NCBI GenBank assembly: GCA_964401685.1
Contig: CAYNZH010000010.1
Location: 1 to 63,820, forward strand
Length of the DNA stretch: 63,820 nucleotides
Origin: DASRQK01 sp964401685
GTDB taxonomy: Bacteria > Bacteroidota > Bacteroidia > Sphingobacteriales > Sphingobacteriaceae
Reading direction: 5' to 3'
Made by a program: the position numbers and the translations under genes
The notes under the pieces: generated by a model
What the model saw: only the letters and a program-made list of their open reading frames with translations
What the model was told of the DNA's origin: nothing
Databases searched by the model: none
In this document: in pieces, positions 33,235-41,749 of the stretch
Layout: the number at the start of each line of letters is the position of its first letter
Position numbering within the stretch: the stretch's first letter is position 1

Positions 33235-36200
33235 AGGCTTTTGTATATCTTTAACCCAGGTTGTTGCCATTTAAGCTGCCAATCTTCGTGCAGGGTAATT
33301 GGGTTTTCACCTTCCACCACAATGAAATCGAATCTCGGATCTTCAACGGGTATTTCATCGATGAATTTCACTTTATAACGATTTACCGCATAAGCGTTTT
33401 GTGAAACGAGGCGCTTTTCTTCGTCTGAATCCCAAGCCCATACCTCACGATGAGCCGAGTCGAAGGCCATTAAAAAACTAAAGAGACCGTAGCCCGACCC
33501 CAAATGAAGTATCTTCGCCTGCAAGGGAAGCTCTCTTACGGCTTGGTGATAAACATTTTTATACATTAGGAAACGCTCTTTGACGCCTTTGCGTATATAT
33601 GCTGGTCGAAAGCTGTAATTCGCAGAAAGCTTGACCCAAAAGTAATCAGGGCTTTCCAATTCTCTCCTGATTTTGCGGAATTCATCCTTAAAATGCTTCC
33701 CAATTTTTTTTGCCCGTTGACTGTAATTTTCTCCCCAGCTGTGATCCTGATGCCGGATCAATGGCAGAAATTTCACGGTAATCTTTCCAGGTTTGAGCAC
33801 ATTGTCATTCTTGGGCAAAACGTCGGTATTCCCGTGGACCATTACTGGCAAGATGTCCAATTTCAGCTGTTCAGCCAGCAAAAATGCACCTTTTTTAAAG
33901 CGGGAGATCTCCGCAGTCCTGGAGCGCGTCCCCTCCGGAAATATGATAATTGAATAGCCTTCTTCGACCTTTTGCCTCAGTTGATCCAATTTATCGCTTG
34001 AGCCGTTTTGATCTGTGGAATAAAAACCCGCCATGCGGATAGCTCTACCAAAGAACTTTGAATTGAGGACACGGTCATTGACCACAAAGAGCATCTTTTC
34101 ATGTAGCATCCCCATGGTAGGTGTATCCAACTGGGATGTGTGGTTGGCAATTACGATCACAGGCTTGGAAAAATGGGAGGAATCCTTGCCTACGACCTCG
34201 AGCCTGTTGAAAGGTGAGCCCTTCATGAGGGTCCTGAAAAAAATCTGCATGGTTTTGTGAAAACCTGCGAGCTTAGTTTCGCGTCGAAATGGCAGAATGG
34301 GGATTAAAATCTGGGCGAATACACTTAATATAAAACTTCCCACGAAGAAATATCCGAAAGTGAAGATGGTCATTATTATGTCCCAGATTTTTCGAGGAGT
34401 GTTGCCTTTCTCCTGGGCATTGATCAAATAAAATTCAAATAAAAAGGGTTGAATAGTGAAAGCCATCATCACTACGACGAAAAGGCCGATCAGCGGGATG
34501 GTTGCAATGGATTGGATCGCTGGATGCTTCGCAAAAATTAGGATGCCAAAACAGAGGAGGGTCGTGAGCGCAGACATCAAGATGCCCGCTTTGTATGCAG
34601 AAAGATCTGTTTTGCCAAAAGTAAACCGCTCTTGAAGACCCTTGGTGACAAAAATAGCGTAATCTATCCCTAAACCGAAAATGAGGGTCGTGATAATAAT
34701 GTTGAATGCGTTGAATTCCACACCGAATACGCCCATGACTCCGAGGGTGACGAGCCAGCCCGCAAAAATGGGGATATTGGTGATCAACGTCAACTCCATG
34801 CTCCCAAAGAACAAGAAGAGAATCACAAACATGGCCAGGGAAGTTAGCAGAAGCAAGCGGTCAAAGTCCTTTTCCAGGTTGCCTAAGAATTGTTCCTGGA
34901 TCTGCTTGCGATCGATAATCAGGACATTGTCTTGCTGAGCGACTAGCTGTTTGAGTCTTTCCTCTGCAGCCGAATCGACCCTCAGCGCAGACATCACTGT
35001 GATGAGTGCACCTTGTTTGCTTACAAATTCCGAAAGAAATAATTCTTGGATCAAGGGATCATCCTGCAGACTCGCCTGTGTATAATCGGCGCTTAGCAAC
35101 TCTTGGAAAGGATCAAAGGTATTTGCTTTGAAGCCCTGCTGCGAACTTTCTTGCCTAAGCAATTCCAGCGTGCTATGCCGCTTTTCAGTATTCCAGTAGC
35201 GGTTCCAGATGTCTAATTTTTCTTTCCGTGCGTCCTCTGTCAACAAAAAATCGCCGATCGACGTGATTTGAAGGATTTCCTCTGCGAATCCCAACCGGAT
35301 CGTCTCGAGAATCTGGCGATTCGTTTCCAATACCTGGTTTTCGATCTCCCCGTAACTGACCAAGTATAGGGCTTTTCCAGCCTGATCCTGAGATTCGGCC
35401 AAGCGTAATTCGGCAGCGAGTAATTCCGGTGTCTGGTAATTCAGTTGTGTAAGGTCATCGTTAAATCCTACCTTATGAAAGACAAATAAACTAAACAGGA
35501 TCAGAAAGGCGCAACCAATTAACAGTCCTTTTTGCTTATGAAAATCAATGGTTGCCCAGCGATCTATAAAGGTGTTTCTCGTATTTTCCAGCGCCCGGCT
35601 GGGTTTGTACACCTGAGGAATGAAAATCAATGCAAAAAGCGCTGCGCCTAGGACGCTGACAGCGGCAAAAATACCCAAATCCCTCAGCACGTCAGACCTC
35701 AGAAACAAAAGGCAGAAAAAATCGACTGCGGTAAACACCGCACACATAATGAGGGGCTTTGTAGTGCTTTTAAATAAGCTATCGATATTTCGTGTACTCC
35801 TGTAATGGCTCAGGATATGAATGGAATAATCCAAGGTCAGCCCCAGAAGCACGGAACCTATGCCTATTGAAATGGCAGAAATAGTGCCTTTGAGAAAGTA
35901 AAGAACAGCTAGCCCCAGTAGACTGCCAAAAATAGCTGGAAACAGCACCACCAGCGGAACATGAATCTTCCTGTAAAAATATATAAACAGAGCGATCAGC
36001 AAGACTAGCGCCACGGATAGGGAGCGTTGAATATCTTTCTTGATTTGTTTGGCATTTGCTACGGCAACGGCCGTAGCCCCATAATATTCCCCTTTAACCT
36101 GCTGCGCTGCGAATTCCCGATTTAGAATGGAGAGCGTTCCGTCCAACCATTGAATAAATTCTTCATTATGTTGGGTTTCAGTAGATGCAGTCAGCGGAGT

Positions 36201-36836
36201 CAGAAAAATATGCAGCTTGCTTCTGTCTTCATTCATCAAGTAGCCGTTCTCCAACGAATAATTGCGGTTTTCCTGAAGACCCTGGAGTTTTTTCAATCCC
36301 ATGTTGATCATCCCAAACGGATCCTGTCTAAAAAAGGAATTACTGATCCACTGCGTCCCAGAGAATAATTCTCCTCTCCACACATTCACCCGATCACGGA
36401 TAGAAGTCTGCGAGGTGAGGCTGTCCAGCAAATGATAATCAGTAGGTTCCAGCAACAAGGGCAAGTGGCTTTTGCTGAAATCGAGCAAGTCGACAATATC
36501 CTCTTCGTGGACCTTGCCCTGAATTTTGGTGATAAATTTGCTTCCCTCATCCTCTAGTCTTTCGGTCAATTGGTCAGCGTAAGCGACCAACGCCTCGGGA
36601 TCAGGAGTATCCCTGTATACCGTAATAACCGTCTTATCCGTAAACTGGACAGCGTTCATGACCCGGCTAAGCTCCTCGGTATTCTCTCCTGAAGGAAGGA
36701 GCTTGGCGATGTCTTCTTCAAAGGTAATTCGGCTCGCCCAATAGCCTAAAAGCGCAAAGATACCGAGGCAAAGTCCGAGAAAAAAGACACGCCTCTGACT
36801 GAAATAATGATATGCCGCTACGAAAAATGACGTCAA
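33231..36836 (-). CDS. Triple fusion: MMPL/RND-type exporter, PlsC-like acyltransferase, methyltransferase-like domain
   Basis: 1201 residues. About 1-810 is an RND/MMPL-type exporter: one leading helix, a large periplasmic loop, repeated helix bundles (IGSVLLGLTLDYSIHIL and IFGLGIDYAIFVT are paired half-repeat signatures), and a second loop. About 880-1050 is a lysophospholipid-type acyltransferase with NHTSQLD (HX4D, near residue 899) and FPEGTRSR (near 969). About 1095-1200 has a Rossmann start LHLGSGYGLFSFLMA as in SAM-dependent methyltransferases, but it looks short and may be degenerate. MMPL-acyltransferase fusions occur in flexirubin/aryl-polyene lipid clusters of Bacteroidota; the rest of such a cluster is absent here. 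The substrate is unknown. Confidence 0.88.
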   Translation of the reverse strand: MTSFFVAAYHYFSQRRVFFLGLCLGIFALLGYWASRITFEEDIAKLLPSGENTEELSRVMNAVQFTDKTVITVYRDTPDPEALVAYADQLTERLEDEGSKFITKIQGKVHEEDIVDLLDFSKSHLPLLLEPTDYHLLDSLTSQTSIRDRVNVWRGELFSGTQWISNSFFRQDPFGMINMGLKKLQGLQENRNYSLENGYLMNEDRSKLHIFLTPLTASTETQHNEEFIQWLDGTLSILNREFAAQQVKGEYYGATAVAVANAKQIKKDIQRSLSVALVLLIALFIYFYRKIHVPLVVLFPAIFGSLLGLAVLYFLKGTISAISIGIGSVLLGLTLDYSIHILSHYRSTRNIDSLFKSTTKPLIMCAVFTAVDFFCLLFLRSDVLRDLGIFAAVSVLGAALFALIFIPQVYKPSRALENTRNTFIDRWATIDFHKQKGLLIGCAFLILFSLFVFHKVGFNDDLTQLNYQTPELLAAELRLAESQDQAGKALYLVSYGEIENQVLETNRQILETIRLGFAEEILQITSIGDFLLTEDARKEKLDIWNRYWNTEKRHSTLELLRQESSQQGFKANTFDPFQELLSADYTQASLQDDPLIQELFLSEFVSKQGALITVMSALRVDSAAEERLKQLVAQQDNVLIIDRKQIQEQFLGNLEKDFDRLLLLTSLAMFVILFLFFGSMELTLITNIPIFAGWLVTLGVMGVFGVEFNAFNIIITTLIFGLGIDYAIFVTKGLQERFTFGKTDLSAYKAGILMSALTTLLCFGILIFAKHPAIQSIATIPLIGLFVVVMMAFTIQPFLFEFYLINAQEKGNTPRKIWDIIMTIFTFGYFFVGSFILSVFAQILIPILPFRRETKLAGFHKTMQIFFRTLMKGSPFNRLEVVGKDSSHFSKPVIVIANHTSQLDTPTMGMLHEKMLFVVNDRVLNSKFFGRAIRMAGFYSTDQNGSSDKLDQLRQKVEEGYSIIIFPEGTRSRTAEISRFKKGAFLLAEQLKLDILPVMVHGNTDVLPKNDNVLKPGKITVKFLPLIRHQDHSWGENYSQRAKKIGKHFKDEFRKIRRELESPDYFWVKLSANYSFRPAYIRKGVKERFLMYKNVYHQAVRELPLQAKILHLGSGYGLFSFLMAFDSAHREVWAWDSDEEKRLVSQNAYAVNRYKVKFIDEIPVEDPRFDFIVVEGENPITLHEDWQLKWQQPGLKIYKSL

Positions 36837-36870
36837 AGTTTTTCAGGTCTATGGTTTAATTGTGTTTTTC

Positions 36871-38307
36871 TTAACATTCAGGCAGACTTAGGGGAATGTT
36901 TATGGCCAAGCCCCCGTCGGCTGTTTCTTTGTATTTTACATTCATGTCAAGGGCTGTTTCCCACATCGTTTTTACGACAGCGTCCAGGCTTACCTTTGCT
37001 TTGTGCGGATTGGATCTGAGTGCCAGCTGGGAAGCGGTAATCGCTTTGATGGCTCCCATTGTGTTTCGCTCAATACATGGAATCTGAACGAGACCTCCGA
37101 TAGGGTCGCAGGTCATTCCGAGATGATGTTCCATAGCAATCTCGGCCGCCATCAGAACCTGGGCCTGTGATCCTCCCAGGCATTCGGTCAGCCCTGCAGC
37201 AGCCATCGCCGAGGATACCCCTATTTCCGCCTGACAGCCGCCCATAGCTGCGGAAATAGTTGCGCCTTTCTTGAAAATACTGCCAATTTCTGATGCGGTC
37301 GCCATGAATTGCAGAATTTTGCCCGGGTCGTTGCCATTTCTGAAAATCATCATGTACAACAAAACTGCGGGTATAACGCCCGCCGCCCCATTGGTAGGCG
37401 CAGTCACCACCCGCCCAAAAGCAGCATTTTCTTCGTTGACCGCAAGTGCAAAGCAACTAACCCAATCCAAGATGTACTCAAATTGATCGCCGCCTGCGGC
37501 AATCGACTCTATCCAGGAATCAAAATCATGATATTGTTGACCACCTATTAAACGTTTATTCAGATTAAAAGCTCGTCTCTGCACATCCAAACCGCCAGGA
37601 AGAATGCCAGGTGTATGCGCACCGCGGTAAACACAGGACTTCATCGTTTCCACCAGCGCATTAATGCCCTGTTTGGTTTCCTCCTCAGAGCGCCAGGAAT
37701 ACTCATTTTCCATCACCAACTCCGAAATCTTCAGTCCGGTCCGTCGACACCCCAGCAACAAATCGTGGGCCGTCTCCACTGGGAAAGGCAGATCCACAAC
37801 CTTCTGAGAACGAGCTTGGTCTTCGCCATCTTTGATCACAAACCCACCGCCTATTGAGAAATAGGTCTCACTGATTGCTTTACCATTTGAAAGAAAAGCC
37901 TGAAAAGTAACGGCATTCGGGTGCTGGGGCAGACTTTCGGTGTAAAGAAAAACCAGGTCCAAATCATATGTAAACGGAACTTGTGTCTTGCCGCCCAAAT
38001 TCAGGGATTTTTCACTTTTGATCCGGTCGACCTTCGGGCGGACATTCTCTACGTCAAAAGTCACTGGGTCGTCCCCGCTCAGACCCAGCAAAATCGCAAT
38101 GTCGGTCCCGTGCCCCACGCCTGTTTTTGCCAACGAACCATACAGAAGAATTTTCACGCCCTCCACCAAATCCAGAGCCTCCAGATGCTCCAGTGACTCC
38201 GTAAATTGCTGTGCCGCCCTCCACGGGCCTAATGTATGAGAGCTGGATGGTCCGATCCCAATCTTAAATATATCAAAAACTGAAATTTGTTCTTTCATCG
38301 TCTTCAT
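36871..38307 (-). CDS. sdaA: L-serine ammonia-lyase (single-chain, iron-sulfur)
   Basis: 478 residues. It deaminates L-serine to pyruvate. The N-terminal beta domain starts SVFDIFKIGIGPSSSHTLGPW (about 8-28), and the alpha domain carries the substrate and [4Fe-4S] cysteines (CFALAVNEENAAFGRVVTAPTNGAAGVIPA, MGGCQAEIGVSSAMAA, MTCDPIGGLVQIPCIERN). The second ATG at 38298 (MKEQISV) is an equally good start. It is an isolated gene, divergent from the GHL10 gene. TATCTTTG at 38341-38348 on its strand matches the -7 consensus, without a clear -33. Confidence 0.95.
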   Translation of the reverse strand: MKTMKEQISVFDIFKIGIGPSSSHTLGPWRAAQQFTESLEHLEALDLVEGVKILLYGSLAKTGVGHGTDIAILLGLSGDDPVTFDVENVRPKVDRIKSEKSLNLGGKTQVPFTYDLDLVFLYTESLPQHPNAVTFQAFLSNGKAISETYFSIGGGFVIKDGEDQARSQKVVDLPFPVETAHDLLLGCRRTGLKISELVMENEYSWRSEEETKQGINALVETMKSCVYRGAHTPGILPGGLDVQRRAFNLNKRLIGGQQYHDFDSWIESIAAGGDQFEYILDWVSCFALAVNEENAAFGRVVTAPTNGAAGVIPAVLLYMMIFRNGNDPGKILQFMATASEIGSIFKKGATISAAMGGCQAEIGVSSAMAAAGLTECLGGSQAQVLMAAEIAMEHHLGMTCDPIGGLVQIPCIERNTMGAIKAITASQLALRSNPHKAKVSLDAVVKTMWETALDMNVKYKETADGGLAINIPLSLPEC

Positions 38308-38407
38308 TCCGTCATGGCATTAGGGCAAAATCCGCCTTTACAAAGATAACGAAATATTTTTCTATCTTTACCTTCGCTTTGTTCACCAGATAATATAGTG
38401 ATTTTTT

Positions 38408-40125
38408 ATGATAATCCGAATTTTTGCACTCATTTTTCTAACGCTTCAAACGGCTATCGTGTTCGCTCAAGATACTTTTCCGAAAAGAGAAATGCGCGGG
38501 GTGTGGATAGCAACGGTTGCCAACATTGATTGGCCGTCTCGTGCAGATCTGACCGTCGCTCAGCAGAAGCAAGAACTCATAAGTATATTGGACAACCATC
38601 AAAGGGCTGGTCTGAACGCTGTGTTTTTGCAGATTCGCCCTTCAGCGGATGCGTTTTATGCAAAAAGTTTAGAGCCATGGAGTCGTTTTCTGACGGGAAA
38701 ACAGGGGAAGCAGCCCAATGAGGCATTTGACCCCCTGCAATTTGCAATAGACGAAGCCCATCAACGCGGCATGGAACTCCATCCTTGGTTCAATCCCTAC
38801 CGAGCGACATTCGATCTGGTTCAGGCAAATATAGCCCCAGACCATATCACCAACCATAAGCCAGAGTGGTTTTTCACCTATGGAGGAAAGAAGTGGTTTA
38901 ATCCAGGCATTCCCGAGGTGAGGGATTACATCGTCCAGGTCATCATGCATGTGGTGAAAAACTACGACATAGATGGCGTGCATTTCGATGATTATTTTTA
39001 TCCATACCCCGATGGAAATAAACCAATTCCGGACCAACACACCTTTAAAAGATACGGAACGTCCTTCAAAAATCAAGCAGACTGGCGACGGGAAAATGTC
39101 AATCTTTTGATCAAGGACTTGTCCGCTGCAGTGCGGCACGAAAAACCCTATTTAAGGTTCGGAATCAGTCCCTTCGGCATTTGGGATAATAAAAGCCATC
39201 ACCCGGATGGGTCGGCGACCAACGGCTTTAGTGGTTACAGGCAGTTGTATGCCGACGCGCTCACCTGGGCAAAAGAAGGCTGGATCGATTATTTGATGCC
39301 CCAACTATATTTTCCATTCAATTACCGGCCCGCCGCTTATGAGGTGCTTGTAGACTGGTGGAATGAGAATACCTTTGGACGGCATTTATATGTTGGACAT
39401 GCATCTTACAGGGCGTCCGACAACAGAGACGGTTGGCAAAATCGCAGTCAGATTCCAGATCAAATCAGGTATCTAAGAGAGAAGTCTGACAGCCAGGGAT
39501 CTGTGTTTTATAGCTCCAAGTCCATAGCCAATAACCTGGTCGGCTTGAGGGATTCCCTTCAGTACGATTTGTACAAATTCAAAGCCTTACCACCGGCAAT
39601 GCCCTGGTTAGACAGTATTCCGCCGGCTCCGCCGCAGCACATGACTGCAGCCGTTTTGAAAGACAAGCCAGCGGTCATGCTAAACTGGTTACCGCCGCTA
39701 GCCGCTCCAGATGGAGAACGAGCCTTCGGTTATGTGATCTACCGATTCAACGAAGGCGAAGAAATCAACCTGGAAAATCCCAGAAACATTTTACACATCA
39801 CTTATGATGGCAGTCAAACCACCTTTACTGATCATTTGATACGGGAGGNNNNNNNNNNNNNNNNNNNNNNNNNNNNNNNNNNNNNNNNNNNNNNNNNNNN
39901 NNNNNNNNNNNNNNNNNNNNNNNNNNNNNNNNNNNNNNNNNNNNNNNNCACATCACTTATGATGGCAGTCAAACCACCTTTACTGATCATTTGATACGGG
40001 AGGACGCGCACTACACATATATGGTCACCGCTTTGGACAGGATAAAGAACGAAAGCCTGCCTTCGAGGCAAGTCGAGATTTCCATGCTCGAACGCGTTGG
40101 CAGGAAGGATCTTGTTGAGCCTTGA
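38408..40125 (+). CDS. Secreted GHL10 (DUF187) glycosyl-hydrolase-like protein, split by a false gap
   Basis: A signal peptide (about 1-21, ending VFAQ) is followed by the GHL10 domain (about 28-330), with KREMRGVWIATVANIDWPS, FLQIRPSADAFYAK and IDGVHFDDYFYPYP, the barrel strand carrying acidic residues. A fibronectin-III-like C-terminal module follows (about 415-end). The frame as assembled breaks at 39849. Removing the duplicated 55 bp plus the N restores a continuous reading to the TGA at 40123-40125, giving about 520 residues ending LERVGRKDLVEP. Such proteins are thought to act on cell-wall or extracellular polysaccharide. Confidence 0.88.
39794..40003. other. False assembly gap: 55-bp duplicate on both sides of 100 N
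   Basis: Bases 39794-39848 and 39949-40003 are identical over 55 positions, beginning CACATCACTTATGATGG and ending TACGGGAGG, with 100 N between. Two contig ends that overlap by a k-mer length were joined as if a gap lay between them. Collapsing 39849-40003 keeps the GHL10 frame open to 40125. Confidence 0.95.
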
Positions 40126-40196
40126 TTGGTTCAGTAACGGGAGGGCTTTTTTGGCGTAGATTTTGCTGAGGGTATTTAACATCTAGAACGTATAAT

Positions 40197-40784
40197 ATGA
40201 AAAAGTATCTTGTTTTATTCGTCTTCCTCTCTGCGGCAATAGGAGTGAATGCACAGTCCGCTCAAATCGGGATCAAGGGGGCTCTAAATTTCACCCAGTT
40301 AAAGTCCGACAATGACCAATGGCTATCTTCAAGCAATAGAGCAGGATATCAAGTCGGCATTTGGACGAGGTTTGGCAATATTGTGCATATTCAGCCGGAA
40401 CTTTACCTCACCGGAAAATCCTCTCAGATCCAGTTTGAGGCTACTGGCGGCAATGTGACAGCGGATGTATCCTTTACTTCTATGGATCTTCCCGTTCTTT
40501 TGGGCACACGCGTTGGTTTGGGTCCTGTCGCCCTCAGATTGCAGGCCGGACCAATGATGTCTTTCATAGTAGACAAAAATATAGGAGAAGCCTTTAACAG
40601 CATCGCCGATTTCGATAATTATAAAAATAACAGTCTGAATTTTGTCGGTGGCGTCGGTCTTGATATTGGTAAAATCCGAACAGATCTCCGGTACGAAGGA
40701 AGTATGAACAGCCTGACCAACGATTCCGCACCCGATCAGCGCGCTGGTGTCTGGAGTATTGGAGTCGGGCTTCGACTTTTTTAA
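40197..40784 (+). CDS. Small outer-membrane beta-barrel protein (PorT-like)
   Basis: 195 residues with signal peptide (MKKYLVLFVFLSAAIGVNAQ). Alternating strands follow: QIGIKGALNFTQLKS, GYQVGIWTRFGNIVHIQPELYL, PVLLGTRVGLGPVALRLQAGPM, a conserved pattern of the PorT-type barrel family. It ends in a strand with aromatic terminus (SIGVGLRLF), as needed for outer-membrane insertion. The function is unknown beyond a membrane barrel. A strong terminator follows at 40813. Confidence 0.88.
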   Translation: MKKYLVLFVFLSAAIGVNAQSAQIGIKGALNFTQLKSDNDQWLSSSNRAGYQVGIWTRFGNIVHIQPELYLTGKSSQIQFEATGGNVTADVSFTSMDLPVLLGTRVGLGPVALRLQAGPMMSFIVDKNIGEAFNSIADFDNYKNNSLNFVGGVGLDIGKIRTDLRYEGSMNSLTNDSAPDQRAGVWSIGVGLRLF

Positions 40785-40812
40785 AGCATACAATGAACAA
40801 CGTCGTAAACAG

Positions 40813-40847
40813 AGCCGTTCCCTTTTAAAGGAGACGGCTTTTTTTTC
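40813..40847 (+). terminator. Intrinsic terminator after the barrel gene
   Basis: AGCCGT ... ACGGCT stem with an inner CC/GG pairing, followed by eight T (40840-40847). It separates the barrel gene from the sdh operon. Confidence 0.8.
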
Positions 40848-40859
40848 GCCAAATTTTGA

Positions 40860-40874
40860 TTAGAATAGTTCTAA
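40860..40874. promoter_or_regulatory. 7-1-7 inverted repeat upstream of the sdh promoter
   Basis: TTAGAATAGTTCTAA: left arm TTAGAAT and right arm GTTCTAA pair at 6 of 7 positions around one base, the geometry of Fur/PerR-family boxes. It lies about 60 bp upstream of the predicted transcription start of sdhCAB. The regulator is not identified, and an AT-rich chance match is possible. Confidence 0.3.
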
Positions 40875-40896
40875 ATTGATTATTTTGTCAGAATAC

Positions 40897-40928
40897 TTTC
40901 GACTATATTAAATCAATTGTTAGATTTG
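40897..40928 (+). promoter_or_regulatory. Predicted sdhCAB promoter
   Basis: TAGATTTG at 40921-40928 matches TAnnTTTG exactly. A TTTCG-like -33 lies about 19 bases upstream. The leader to the ATG at 40961 would be about 27 bases. Confidence 0.45.
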
Positions 40929-40960
40929 CTTTCCAAAATTATATGTAATTTATAAGGATA

Positions 40961-41731
40961 ATGAGTAAAGATAGACAGTTATTATCTTCTTCCATTGGGA
41001 AGAAACTGATCATGAGCCTAACAGGGTTGTTCTTGTGTATCTTCCTGGTGGTGCATTTGGTTGGTAACCTACAGTTGTTCAGTAATGACCTTGGGAAAGC
41101 TTACAATGAGTATTCTTACATGATGACCAGCTTTGCGCCTATAAAAATTGTATCCTATTTACTGTACCTTTCGATCGTATTGCATGCGATCTACGCGCTG
41201 GTCGTGACTATTAGAAACCGTAAAGCACGGCCTGTAGGTTATGCTTCATTTAAAGGCTCGGCAAATAGCACTTGGAGTTCTCGCAACATGGGGATTTTAG
41301 GGACTATTTTGTTGGTTTTTTTGGTAACACACATGTCCAATTTTTGGTACAAATATCATTTCGGTGACTTGCCATATGTAGAATACAGGACAGATCTTGC
41401 TTCCGGCGAGACCACTGTCAGAGACTTGCAGGCAAGCGAATTCTCGGGTTTTGTCACCTATATCGAAGACGGGCATGAGATTGTGCGGGCAAAGGATTTG
41501 TACCAGCAGGTCGCTTTTTCATTCCAATCCTGGTATTTAGTGCTTTTTTACGTCCTTGCGATGGCTGCACTATCTTTTCACTTGATTCATGGGTTTAAAA
41601 GTGCCTTCCAGACGCTTGGTTGGGATCACAGGCGCTATGCTCCTCTCATCAAGTTTTTAGGCGTTTGGGTATTCGGTGTGGCGATTCCCCTGGGATTTGC
41701 CGTTATGCCGCTTTATTTTTTCTTTAGCTAA
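40961..41731 (+). CDS. sdhC: Succinate dehydrogenase cytochrome b subunit (single-chain type)
   Basis: 256 residues with five hydrophobic helices. It anchors the SdhAB dimer in the inner membrane and binds haem and menaquinone. It starts SSIGKKLIMSLTGLFLCIFLVVHLVGNLQLF. Histidines in helices (VVHLVGN, VLHAIYAL, VTHMSNFWYKYHFG, SFHLIHGFKSAFQTLGWDHRRY) are the haem-ligand candidates. The single larger subunit is typical of the B-type complex in Bacteroidota. First gene of sdhCAB. Confidence 0.95.
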   Translation: MSKDRQLLSSSIGKKLIMSLTGLFLCIFLVVHLVGNLQLFSNDLGKAYNEYSYMMTSFAPIKIVSYLLYLSIVLHAIYALVVTIRNRKARPVGYASFKGSANSTWSSRNMGILGTILLVFLVTHMSNFWYKYHFGDLPYVEYRTDLASGETTVRDLQASEFSGFVTYIEDGHEIVRAKDLYQQVAFSFQSWYLVLFYVLAMAALSFHLIHGFKSAFQTLGWDHRRYAPLIKFLGVWVFGVAIPLGFAVMPLYFFFS

Positions 41732-41749
41732 TTAATATCGTGTTTTATT

